Positions 1 through 11,333 of a stretch of DNA of 64,000 bases are shown in pieces. The stretch is from positions 1 to 64,000 of the forward strand of contig JACVRA010000159.1 of NCBI GenBank assembly GCA_019828545.1, given 5' to 3'. The DNA comes from Paracamarosporium sp. OC-R06-R3. Taxonomy: Eukaryota > Ascomycota > Dothideomycetes > Pleosporales > Didymosphaeriaceae. A program made the position numbers and the translations under genes. Every line of letters starts with the position of its first letter. The first letter of the stretch is position 1. A model generated the notes under the pieces. That model saw only the letters and a program-made list of their open reading frames with translations. It did no database searches and had not been told where the DNA came from.

Positions 1-1623
1 CACGCTCAACAGCCTGGCTATCAGCATCTAACAACTGTCGCATGCCACAAGCACTTCTCAGCCATGCAGCACGAGGTAGAGCACGGTAAACCAGGGCCTG
101 GCGATGATGCATTTTTGGCCGAAAGAGAATGCTGAGGTCTGTAGAAGAGACGTATGACTGGAGGTAATTGATATGCAACATATCACTCTGGCCTTGATAC
201 AATAACCTTCTAGAAAGGATGCAACGTACAGCGTGCTCTGCCTAGTAACGCAGAACGTGCGCCTTCCGCACAAGTCAGTTGGAACACCTACGTAATCTTA
301 TCTTATACAAAACGTAATTAATTACAGAAGAGCCCCCTCTAAAGCTAGTCCCGATCAGATTAGCGAATTGCAGAAGGACCGTGCGGTGAGAACAAGCGAA
401 GTGTAAGATCCGGAAACCGATAGCGGCCGGCACTGTACTATAAGCAGATCGAGGGAGTGGGAAATTCTTCGGCTTGAAAGATTTATGTAGTTTTTTGTCA
501 TAGTCGTGTATCTACGGAAACTTACAAATATAAAACTATGAGAGAATGGTATAATTTGCAATTCCTGTGATCAATCGCCAATCGCTGTCGAGATTATTGC
601 TAATTCGTCTGACGAAGGTAGGGCTACTGTTCTACATATTACGCAGCATTTAATAATATTCTAAAATGCCACATACATACGTTTTCTATGCTCTGCCTTG
701 GGATTTTCTTTCTGTAAGAACCAAAAATTCTTGTCTAATTTTTCCCAGCCTTTGTCCCAGTCTAGCAGCTGATGATTGATTGATTGCGAATATCCGTAAT
801 CTACTCGTCCAGGAAGCTCAAGCGAAAGTACTGTTCTTCCCTGTTTCTTTTTCTGAATGAAAATATAGATTAAGATTTGTAATCAATTACCACTACTCCC
901 TTCTAGAATCCTGGCCTTCGCCTTTGTCTGGCTTCTGTACACTGAGCGCGTGACCGAAGCCATTCCTTTGTTACTATAGGCCCTTATATGGTTCTTTTGT
1001 GTACCTATTTGAGCCGTTTTTTATGCTAATATATCCAGATCGGGGTAGTGTATGAATTTTTTGCACTAACCATTTACTTGGGCAGTTCCGGTGGTTGCAC
1101 GGATGAGTACACAGAGAACTACAAAGTGAGAAAACTAGAGAATAATTCTAATGTGCAATTCGTAGGATCTGTAATCAAGATAGGGAGTTGAATATCCTTA
1201 GATAAGATGTGGCAACGCAGTTTGCTGAGGAGATTATCACTCGGTGCATCTCGCTGGGCAGAAATTCTCGACCCTGAAATCCGACCACGATGCCTCGAAC
1301 AAGCCATTGCTAGTTTGCTAAGTAATACACAGGCCCGTTGATAGCCCACGCGTGTGGAAATAATTGATGTTTGTAACGGTCGGATGGGACTCTAACTCTC
1401 TGTGATTGGGGTGTGCATCTCCCGAGCGCTCGCCTAAATGACTTCCCATATAAACATGCACCCTGAGATTAAATCGCACATCAGCAGGCAGGTGGGGCAC
1501 CCCAACAAACAATGCCCAAGTCGATCAGAGTATATGGACGGTGGCGTCCTAAGAACTGTAAAACATCACCACGATTCCACAACACTACCATACCAAGCGT
1601 CACAGCGACATTCACTCTCCACC
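1..1623. other. Left-edge intergenic region
   Basis: This stretch has no convincing gene and is more AT-rich than the coding parts of the window. A 44-codon open frame from base 1 ends at a TGA near base 132. It could be the tail of a gene entering from the left, but it has no recognisable motif. The short ORFs here show no conserved domain. The last 150 bases probably hold the promoter and leader of the DUF1996 gene. Confidence 0.5.
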
Positions 1624-2890
1624 ATGAAGTGGCCTACCCTCACCCTCCCGCTCCTCGCGGGCCTCGCCTCCACCCAGTCCGTCCCTCCGCCCGGCGCCGT
1701 CCCCATGATGCGCTTCGAGTGCTCCCAGCTGGTCGTGGACCGCATCGACCCGCTCGTAAACCCAGGCCTAGTCCCATCGCCTCACCTCCACCAAATCGTG
1801 GGCGGAAACTCCTTCAACGCAACCCTCCAGCACGACCTACCGACCCAGTCCACCTGCACGAGCTGCACCTTCTCCGAGGACTTCTCGAACTACTGGACCG
1901 CAGTGCTGTACTTCAAAGCGCGGAACGGCACATTCAAGCGCGTGCCGCAGATCCCCAGCGAAGGCCTCAAAGGCATCGGCGGCATAACCGTATACTACAT
2001 CCCAGACGCAAAGAACAAAACCGCCGTCACGGCATTCCGACCCGGCTTCAGGATGCTCGTCGGCGACGCGGCGGCCACGACCGTGCAGCCCAGCCGCAAG
2101 GTCTGCCACAGGTGCATGCCCGCTAAAGGGGACAACAGCAATATCAACTGCGGGGCGCCTGATTCGCAGGAGCTGCCGAACAAGACGTGCGCTGGGGGTA
2201 TCAGGACGATTATCACGTTCCCGACGTGCTGGGATGGGAAGAACCTGGATAGTCCGGATCATAAGAGTCATCTTGCGTATGCGACGGGGTCGCAGGCGAA
2301 TGATGTGGGGCCCACGGGGACGTGCCCCAAGACGCATCCTGTGGCTATTCCGCAGGTTATGTATGAGGTTATCTGGGATGTAAGTTTGGTGTTTTCTTGC
2401 GTTGGTCATGTGGATGTGAAGAGCGGGTTAAGGGGAAATGGAGCAGTGGATGAGTGGATGCAGAGAAATGCTTGTTTGCTGATGATGTGATTTTTAGACT
2501 CGAGGTTTCAACGATAAGAGCTTGTGGCCGGCCGATGGCTCGCAGCCATTTGTGTGGAGCACGGGTGATCAGTAAGTGTGTCTACCATGATACGCAGCAC
2601 TTTGGTTAATAGTCAAACGCAGAAAGGGATATTCCAACCACGGAGATTATGTGTTTGGATGGAAAGACGATGCTCTACAGCGAGCCATGGACACAAAGTG
2701 CAACGGTGATGCTTGCTCGGCACTGAAGAGCCAGAGTGCTGAGGATGCAATGAAGTGCACTGTTCCGCGAACCGTGAATGAGGATATAGATGGATGTAAG
2801 TCTGCTCTCCGGAATGGCTTTGCGTGTTCCAGCCTACTAACCGTGATGGCAGGGTTGGAAACCCTTCCCGGCAATCGAATGTTGTTTTAG
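1624..2890 (+). CDS. Secreted DUF1996-domain protein
   Basis: Four exons (1624-2379, 2498-2571, 2623-2795, 2853-2890) join in frame to 346 residues. The start ATG follows ACC and opens a signal peptide (MKWPTLTLPLLAGLASTQS), so the product is probably secreted. The first frame remains open upstream, but that part does not look like a signal sequence. From about residue 28 the sequence follows the DUF1996 (PF09362) pattern: MMRFECSQLVVDRIDP, then PSPHLHQIVGGN, then a Cys-containing SCTFSEDFSNYW block. Later come KSHLAYATG, an HGDYVFGWKDDALQ block and a C-terminal CTVPRT segment. Several paired cysteines suit an extracellular fold. The family is widespread in ascomycetes and its biochemical function is not established. 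Intron positions and phases are consistent throughout. Confidence 0.88.
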
Positions 2891-5393
2891 ATGTTTGTTG
2901 GTCTGTCAAGGCACTGGAAGGAGGTTAGTAGTTAGATGGAAACCCTGATAATCTTCAGTCGCTAGAGTTTGCGGTGATTGCTAGTCCCATGTCGTAGTGA
3001 AAATAGAAGAGCTGCGGAAGTTGGCGATCCTGCAACGCATTTTGGAGGATAATCGACGAAGTCTGCCTCACGGACTCTCCATTTCCATTTTTGCGAAGTA
3101 GGCGGCCTGCTCACAGACCTCGCAGAAAGTGCGCCGGCTTCAGAGCGTATGTTTGTGCCTTGTGACGCTAACTGTGCTCTATTCTTACGTACCTTTTTCC
3201 TTTTTGGGATTATCACACTTGTAGTGAAGCGCTTAGCGTACGCCGTACCAGTAGGCGATCCTGATAAGATATGCAATGTATAGTGAGTGTGGAGTTTGCA
3301 AGTATAGAGCATGTAGCCTAGTAAGGGTTTGTGTGCACCCTTAGATGCTTGCTGTTTCTTTTTGTGTACCATTGATATCGTGAAGGATTCAACGGCGGTT
3401 GTAGAGACAACGAGACTTGTTAACGTGCATTATCAGTCTAAGAATAGTCTAGCTAGAAGTGTACCTGCGTGTGATAGATGAGTATGGTCTCTAAGTAGGT
3501 CGAAGGTGAGCCTGTGGGTGGTTTCGAGCCTGGTAACCGAACTGTCGACAAGGGTTGTTGAAGGTTGTGATGAGTGCATGCTGATGTTTCGTTTCCTGCA
3601 CGCGCGGCAGTTGCCTGGAAAGAAACAATCAACCCAGTGAATGCTGCTCGCTTCGTGTTCTGCAAGGTGTGCTGAGCTCATTATAGAAACACCAAGCTTC
3701 TCACAGGGGCAGCGGGGAGAACCGTTGGCCTGGTTCACATCCGCTCGGCTCGTTACGAGGAGTGAGAATGCGGCGTGACGAGTGATGGGAAGCATATCAG
3801 TAACTATTTGAAGGGATTGTGCACAAATGTGGAGTACTAGAAGGATGACGGGCTGGAATACGGCCAGTTAGCGTCAAGAAAGGTTAGAGAGGAAGAATGT
3901 GAATGGCTTCACAGATATACGAGCAGGCGTTTACGCATGTGAGATTATGTCACGGAGGTTTGCGTGTTTGTGGGGCAGAATGCGAGCGGACAGGGCCTGA
4001 GTTTGTAGATTACAGAGGGCCAGACCTCGAGAAGTCGAGGGTCGTTGTGTGGTGAGGTTCGGTCAAGCGTCATCGGGTCGCTTCTGGTGGGATATAATTA
4101 GAAGCGGATCGACACTAATGCGGGAGCCCACAACCACAACTGACACAATCCTGGCCCTGCCACAACGTTCAACGTTGGCCGGTGTCCATTCTGCGTGCTT
4201 TTTCTCCGGGCGTGTCACCGGCCACCAGTCTTTGAGTATCTTCTGTGTCGTCTCATTGGCACGCGGGGCCCGTGCCGTTTCCCATGTAGCTTGACGTGCA
4301 TCCTTCCAGGGCGCTTGCAGCAGAAGCCCGGGGATTGACTTCGCAAGACAGGAACAGCATGGCTTCGCTATCGATACCGCACCTTCACACAAAGCACTTC
4401 TTGTGGGCTGGCGGGCGGCAGCCCCCATGGATAGCCTGTCCCGAAGAGGGCGGATGCCGAGATTGAGCGACCTACCACGGCGGGCCTTTGGAGTGTTGCA
4501 GGGGAGAGGCATGGCTTGGCGCAAACACCGAAGCACAAGGCACAAAGTACCGGGGAGCACAACGCGCACAAGAGTTGTGCCTGGCCGCACGGGTTTGGCG
4601 GCCTGTCAAGCCGATTTGGGGCCAGCACGGCGGCAGAACGGAGCTGTTGACGGTGGTGGAGAGCAGAGTGCAATTTTCAGGCCCTCTGTGCCTCGAGGCT
4701 GTCTGCGAATCTGATGCCGGTCATCCGCACCTGACACGAAAGGGGTGTGGACATGTGTCTCCTGTGCACCCCGCGCGCCGGGACAGAGGCCCAGAGACAC
4801 AGCATCGCTTGCAGAGCATCTGGCAGGCCCTGTCGCGGTGGCTCTTGTGCGGACGGTGGCTGCTTGTTCGCAGCGGGCAGCCGTTCCACGGTACGGCATC
4901 ACGTCGCAGCGGAAAGGTCCTTAAAATAACTCGTTACAGAGAAGCGAGCCGCATCGGGACAATTAGCAGGCGTCGCGTCGACGAGGACGAATGGGAGAAT
5001 AGATTGCCACACCAATGAGGGCGCGCGCCCAGGGGCCCAAAGTCCGCTAATTAACGGCTGAAAGACGGCACAGGCCACACTGGCCTTCTATTATTAGGTC
5101 CTGCCCACGTTCGAGTGATGTTCGACTCTACCCTTCAGTGTTCGACCCAAGAGCCTCACGTCGTGCGTCCGCGCCCCCAGCCAAGTGCGTCGCGCAACCA
5201 CCACAGACATATATCTCGCCGCTCGGCGCCCGCTCTTGCCCGCCGCTGCCCACAGGCCCCGCCCGACACCCACCGCGTTCCTGCCCGTCGCCGCCGACTG
5301 CACTTTGCTCATCCTCGGCACCTCTCCAGCCACACCACGCCCGTCCCGTATCGCCGGTCCATGTGCATTCCAGTCTGATCGCCTCCATCCACC
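2891..5393. other. Long intergenic region upstream of rlmA
   Basis: There are 2.5 kb without a supported gene. Open frames between 4060 and 5020 overlap on both strands and use GC-rich sequence without motifs, so they are probably chance frames. The final 400 bases are very C-rich on the plus strand, as is usual for leaders of highly regulated fungal genes, and probably contain the promoter and 5' UTR of rlmA. Confidence 0.5.
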
Positions 5394-7215
5394 ATGGGCC
5401 GCAGAAAGATTGAGATCAAGGCCATCAAGGACGACCGCAACCGCTCCGTGTAAGCCGCGCGCAATCTTGCTTGGCCTGGTCGCGGCTGAAACTGACCCGT
5501 CGCAGGACATTCCTGAAGCGCAAAGGCGGCCTCTTCAAGAAGGCTCACGAGCTTTCCGTGCTCTGCTCCGTCGACGTTGCCGTCATCATCTTCGGACACA
5601 ACAAGAAGCTCTATGAGTTCTCCTCGGGCGATATCAACGAGACCATCGGACGGTACCAATATGTACGCAGTTGCCTCCCCCCCCCCCAGCAATGATTTAC
5701 ACTGACACCATCGTGTAGTATGGCGGTGCACACGAGCACAAGGGGCCTGAAGACTTCATGGGCAAGAAGGACATGGACGATGAGGACGACGACGAGGAGG
5801 GCGCCATGATGGCTGGCTCGCCTCCGCGCGAATCGCACACTCCTCCCGAACACGCCATGATGGGTCACCACCTCCAGAACAACCCTTCGTTCCAGCACAT
5901 CCGGCACGCGACCCCTTCCGCTTCCCCACCAATGCACAACGGTATCCCGTTCCACGCTCGCCACCCCTCTCCACAGCCTGGAAGCCTCTCACGACCCGAT
6001 TCGCGCGCCCAGGTGCGTCGACCGAGTTCGAATTTGGTCCCTCCACATCACCCTTCTCAAGCACCACAGCCGCAGAGCAACTACGCGTACATGCCAAACC
6101 CGCCGTTCTACAACCCGCAAGCTGCGCAGGGCATGGCCCCTAAGCCCCCGCCAGCGCCAGCACCACCTCAGTTTCAATACACGCATCCTCCAGCTCACCC
6201 ACAAGTCCAGTATATGCAGCAGCAGGAGCCGCGGAGACAGTCAATGCCACCGGCTTTCCAACAGCCACAACAGCCGCAGCCGCAGCAAGATCGTCCGCAA
6301 CCGCAGCCTCAGCCGCAGCCCCAACCCCAAAATCAGCAGCTTACAGTACCTTCTCCGCCACAACCAAATCGCAACAACTTCCAGAGCCCTCCTTTGCCGC
6401 AACCCAAGCCACTGCCCTCTGCCGCCAAGCACAGTATTTTCACACCTATCGATGACAGCCAATCCATGTTCGCTTCGTGGGGAACGAGCAATCCGGACCC
6501 GCCTCGAAGCGACCCTCCAGCGATCAAGTCCGAGCCTGGAGTCCGGGCACAATCAATTGATGTTGCTTCAGTTTCACGGCCCCAGGGCAATGGCAGTTCA
6601 CCTCCACAACCCTCCCCTCCGCAAGTCCCAAATCATCCTCAACGGACTCAGTCTGCATCGTCAATGCCCATTGCTCCCGTCTCTCGGACCAACAGCATTG
6701 CATCAGGAAAGCCACGATTGATGCTGCAAATTCCCGCTGATGACATGGAGAATGGAAGCCAGACCGCCGAATCTTCGCCAAGAGGATCCGGAACCACCGG
6801 TGCAACTCCCGCCAGGACTAGTACTGATACGCACTCCTCTGGCGTTGTCCTCCCTCCGCCTTCTCCAAGCGCAAATTCCATTATGAGCGCTGGAGCCACT
6901 GGCCCGCCCAATCCTTTCGCGCGGCCAGCTCCCCCGACGAACAACGGATCGTATGGAAGCCGTGGCGAGATGGAGACTCCTATCTCTGCGCTTCCTAGCC
7001 GCTTCGTCGAAAACGGACTCCTACCTTCACCATCCAGTTTCTATCCCGAATGGGGCTTTGGAAGAGAGTCGAACATGCTGCCTAGCCCGCTTCCATTCCA
7101 AACGCCGGTGGCCCCAAACGGACTTAGCTTCGGTCGCGATGAGCCTGCCGACCGGAAGCGCAAACCCTCTGATGAGGGCTCTGATGCAGGCAGTCAGAAG
7201 CGAGTCAAGGCTTGA
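5394..7215 (+). CDS. rlmA: MADS-box transcription factor RlmA
   Basis: Three exons (5394-5449, 5506-5662, 5719-7215) encode 569 residues. Residues 1-60 are a MEF2/SRF-type MADS box: [16 protein letters not shown], then [20 protein letters not shown] and [17 protein letters not shown]. This is close to fungal Rlm1/RlmA, the nuclear factor that acts below the Slt2/MpkA MAP kinase in the cell-wall-integrity pathway and activates cell-wall genes. An acidic stretch (about 88-96) is followed by a long disordered region rich in Pro, Gln and Ser. That region has a Gln/Pro tract at about 244-282 and many SP/TP sites suited to MAP-kinase phosphorylation. A basic C-terminus ([18 protein letters not shown]) may act as a nuclear signal. 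The first intron interrupts the MADS box after NRSV, and the start is fixed by the invariant MGR opening. Confidence 0.95.
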
Positions 7216-8225
7216 TGATCAAGCCGGTGCATCATCTGCTGATATTCGTACTATACCGATCATTTCTTTGTGGTTTCGTTTGTTCGCAATACTTCATTTC
7301 AAAAGCACGCCTATTCTTCTGTACTTTTATTATTGGTGCGGCGTTGTTTGCTTCTTGTTGGCAGTTCGAGGAACGGCCGGTGGATGAGTTTAGCATGTCG
7401 ATATCTTGACACCCTCGTTTGGGACGACGTATAGTTCTCGGCGTTTGCGGATACCCAGGAGCACCTCTCGTAGTGGGCCAAGACGGGGCTGAGAGGTGTT
7501 CTGTTTTGCCTGTCTTCCTTCGCTTTCACGGCAGCATTGGTATGATGTGGGATTGGGCAAAACGGCGTTTATATTATGGGCTACGAAGATGACACTGTTG
7601 CCATTCTGACTGTAGATAGTTTTAATCGAGCCTTGATGAAATGCATGCCCTCTGGCTGCCGTGTTACATGTGCATAACGAAGCAGAGCTCGCAACGTGTT
7701 TACGCAGTACGGCTCGTAGACGAATACGAGCGAGATAGCGCAGCAGAGTCGGTTCATGCAGCCTTGCCCGACCGAGTCAGGATGAAGCAGCCCAACCTCT
7801 ACTGGGGAATCCTGGCACCTCGATTGGGTACAGGAGGAGACGATCGCAGGCAAACACACGTCAAGCAGGCTCCTCCCCTAGCTGTGTCTCTTTGCCTTCA
7901 GCATTTCCCTCGTCGACCGTCAGCCGATCCTTGGTTCCGACTTTCCGGCCAGGTTGGTGAGCAGCTCGTGTCCAGGCCTGTTGGCGGTCTTCGCTCAGGG
8001 TCACCGGCAGCGTCATAGGGCCAAGCGTCCCCGCCTGCTCTGTGCTCGCGCCGAAAGTCATCAGCCGCACGGCTGTGTGCAAGTGGAGTCACCCTCTGAG
8101 CCGCCTTCGAAGCGCATTCCGTTTGCCTGCTATATTGCGCCTCAGTCGCTCATCCTCCCTTGCTTGCTCTGTAATTCTCCCCGCTGAAGCTTGCTCCGAG
8201 CTCGTACTGAACCTACCCCGCCATC
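7216..8225. other. Intergenic region rlmA to EF-hand gene
   Basis: About 1 kb with the 3' flank of rlmA and the promoter of the next gene. The small open frames seen here on both strands carry no recognisable domain. Nothing else was found. Confidence 0.5.
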
Positions 8226-9475
8226 ATGGCATACAATGCGAAATTCAACCCGGACAGGCTGCCTGCGCATGCGGAGCCCGAGCAGGTACGTGTGCTTGCG
8301 TCTTGAGTGTCTTCAGATGGAGAAGAGAGCCAACAAATTCCAAAGGCCGCCGCCATGCTTTCAGGAGGAGGGCGCGATTCTGCGCGGCCCCCACGAACGT
8401 CGTCGGCGCGTCCAGACTACAACAATGCGCCCCCGCCAGCATCTCGTCCGGACGACCGCTACGGACGGGGCCACAGCAACAGCTACGGCAGCTACGACTC
8501 CAGACCGCCGCCCGGCGCATACGGCGCGCCCGATCCTCGTTATGACAACCACGCGCGGTACGACTCGCAGCCCCGCCCGGCTCGCGATCAGCCGCCCCCT
8601 CGGCGTGACCCGCGACACGACGGCTACGGCTCTCCCCCACCGCAAAACTACGGCCAAGGACCGCCTCCTGCGGGATACCATGGACGCCCGCCGCTCTCGA
8701 CGAGGCCCCCGCCTACGCCTGCACCCCCAAGAGACGGAAACGACCGAGATGCGCTGTGGAATCTCTTCAGGCAGGTGGACAAGGACGGCAACCAGAACCT
8801 GACAGAGCAAGAGCTGAAGACGGCGCTGGTGAACGGCGACTGGACGCCCTTTGACCCGCACACGGTGAGGATGATGATCAGGTACTTTCTCCTCCCAAGT
8901 ATTTCTGGGAAGAAGACTAAACCGCGGCCAGGATGTTCGACACAGACCGCTCGGGGTCCGTCAACTTCGAAGAGTTCTGGTGAGCTTGCTTTTCCCCTAG
9001 CCAGATTCGCATGCGAGGCTGACACTCGAGTGACAAAGCGGGCTATGGGGGTTCCTCTCTGCGTGGCGCAATCTCTTCGACCGCTTCGACGCAGACCGCT
9101 CGGGCAGCATCTCGTACAGCGAGTTCACGGACGCGCTCGTCGCCTTCGGGTACCGCCTGTCGCCGCAGTTCGTGCAGCTCCTATACAGCACGTACGACCG
9201 GCGGGGCGACAACAACATGAGCTTCGACCTGTTCGTGCAGGCGTGCATCAGCCTGAAGCGCATGACGGACGTGTTCAAGAAGTACGACGACGACCGCGAC
9301 GGCTACATTACGCTGAGCTTGTAAGTCGTGCCGTTGCTGCTGTGCGCGTGAGAATGTCTGCTAATTGTTGTCGCAGCGAGGAGTTCCTCACAGGTGCGCA
9401 AACACTCTTTCTCTTCAACAGCATCTCCGCTGCGACTGATACCGGCCTGTACTAGAAATCATCCGCCAGAGATAG
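8226..9475 (+). CDS. Penta-EF-hand calcium-binding protein (peflin/ALG-2-like)
   Basis: The best model has six exons (8226-8285, 8346-8881, 8932-8979, 9039-9320, 9377-9393, 9456-9475) and gives 320 residues. The N-terminal 150 residues are Pro/Gly/Tyr/Arg-rich and disordered, as in peflin and other penta-EF-hand proteins. Then come EF loops DKDGNQNLTEQE, DTDRSGSVNFEE and DADRSGSISYSE, a degenerate loop near DRRGDNNMSFD, and DDDRDGYITLSFEE near the C-terminus. WGFLSAWRNLFDRFD is typical of the family. Animal relatives act at ER exit sites and in membrane repair; a similar calcium-adaptor role is inferred here. The first junction (EPEQ to AAAML) and the third intron both need an AAG acceptor. 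The first junction is the least certain part of the model. Confidence 0.85.
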
Positions 9476-9646
9476 TGAACCCGTGTCTTGATTGGACGGA
9501 CGACCCGCGCGTGCGAGTTTGGATAGCGATTGCTCTTTTTTGTATGGATACGATGACGCTTTCGCATTGCCTTGCTTTGTCTTATCTTGTCGTCGATATA
9601 TCGCGTGTACACGGCGTGTTATACAAGGTAGATAGGTTGCGTTGCG

Positions 9647-9674
9647 GGATTGGATTGGATTGGATTGGATTGGG
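9647..9674. repeat. GGATT pentanucleotide microsatellite
   Basis: About five consecutive GGATT units in the 3' flank of the EF-hand gene. Confidence 0.9.
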
Positions 9675-10221
9675 GCGCAGAGAGGTTCGGAGACGCAGAA
9701 CACCCTCCTTGTGTCCCTGCAATGAAGGAGAAACGAGACGGAGAGATGGGAGAGGATATAGATACCCGTTGCGTTAACGAAACGAGACGAATCGAACGAA
9801 TGAATGCGTTTCTTTGCTTGCTTCATACCAGCCAGCCACGTGCGTCCTTGCTTCTTTCTTTGTCTATCTATCCGTCTCCGTCGAACGCCCTCGGCGCACA
9901 CGGCGTATCGTATTCAAGCTGCGAATTCACCCTACTTCAAGGTTACTTGATAGTCCTCATAGACTGGCCAGGCAGGTAGAAAGAAAGAAAAGCGAAGCAT
10001 TGCATTAGTAACATGCACCTAACTACTTCCTAGGATACGCACACACGTTTCGCCGGGTCGATATAGTGATGATGGTGATAAGACGGACAGACAGACGGGG
10101 TAAACAGGACAAAAACAAAAACAAAGACAGAGAGAAAAACAAGGAAGAAAGAAAAGGAGCTACGCGCGCCGTACACATACACATATGCAGCGTGGCATGC
10201 ACACGCACATGCCTACACGTC

Positions 10222-10257
10222 TCAAAGCAAAGCAAAGCAAAGCAAAGCAAAGCAAAG
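10222..10257. repeat. CAAAG pentanucleotide microsatellite
   Basis: Seven consecutive CAAAG units, directly followed by a TA-rich stretch at about 10260-10300. Confidence 0.92.
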
Positions 10258-10550
10258 TAACTATATATACGTATGTACATATACATATATATATATATAC
10301 CAGCGAAGCAGCGACGAGCAAAGAGAAGCGAAAGAAAAGCCAGATTTACATCCACCCGACTTATCCCCTACAAGAGACGTACGTGCTCCTCCCCGGCATC
10401 GATTTGTGATAAGACTGCAGTTTCATTTGACCAGAGTACGGGGCAAAGGGAAGATAGCTTAGGATGAGATGAGGATGAGGATGGACTAAGAACTAAGCAG
10501 GTGCGGTGGTAGTAGTGCTGGACGGATGAGTGGGTGAGTGGTATGTCATG

Positions 10551-10576
10551 CTGTGCTGTGCTGTGCTGTGCTGTGC
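10551..10576. repeat. CTGTG pentanucleotide microsatellite
   Basis: Five consecutive CTGTG units, the third pentanucleotide run within 1 kb. Confidence 0.9.
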
Positions 10577-11333
10577 GAACAAGATACTAATGAAGCTACG
10601 CTACCTGCCTTATTCACAGAGGATATCGCCCAGAGCATAGGGAACGAGATTCAATTGTACAGAGTGCGTGTCGAGAGAAGGCATGCAGTGTATGGTAGAT
10701 CTCATTAGATTAGATTTGATATGATATTGACTTTCATATGCAGAGCTCGAGTACCGAAGTCGAAGTCGAAGTCGATGCTGAACCGAATACGACTCCCTAA
10801 CTAGTCTCGCATAATACCGACCTCCCACACCACCCAACGTCCCAACAAACAAACAGAGCAGAACAAAAAGCGCCGAAGCCACCGCAGAACTCCATTAAGC
10901 ACGCATGCACGAACATACGAGATCGACTAAAACCCCGACATTCCCCCACAAGCAAACATATATGAAAAAGGGCGAACCCATAGCACCGCAAACGAGGGTC
11001 CCTACCCGCTCGCTGAACAAAATTCCGCAAAATCGCTGCAAATGCTGATGACGAGGGTATCTATGAATCGCATGTACATGAATAGAAGAGAGAAACTTGG
11101 TTGATTTGGCAGTGGAGAAACGAACGCTCAGGAGTGTCGAAGTGTGAAAACCATGACTGCAATATTGGAAGGTGTGAGGTCCGTCAGATCGTAAAACTGT
11201 TGTCCAGGTGTGGAGGATGCATATGCAACGGATGGAGAATAGGCGCAGCTGCATGGAAAGTTAGTCAAGACGGGCTGGTAAACCCTTCCATGTGATCCAA
11301 AAAGCGCAGTTAAGTCCGCCCGCGCTGTACATG

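Larger units (their letters stand above)
9476..11333. other. Repeat-rich convergent intergenic region
   Basis: A 1.86-kb region between the 3' ends of two convergent genes. It contains several simple repeats listed separately (GGATT, CAAAG, TA and CTGTG runs) and many purine-rich A/G stretches around 9970-10160. No gene is supported. Confidence 0.6.

Noticed and set aside
1..132. Open frame from the left edge as the end of a gene
   Set aside because: Only 44 codons, no recognised motif and no flanking sequence to support splice sites or a start.
4063..5018. Overlapping 175- and 176-codon frames on both strands upstream of rlmA
   Set aside because: GC-rich sequence gives long frames by chance; composition is Arg/Ala/Pro-biased, no domain and no coherent exon structure.
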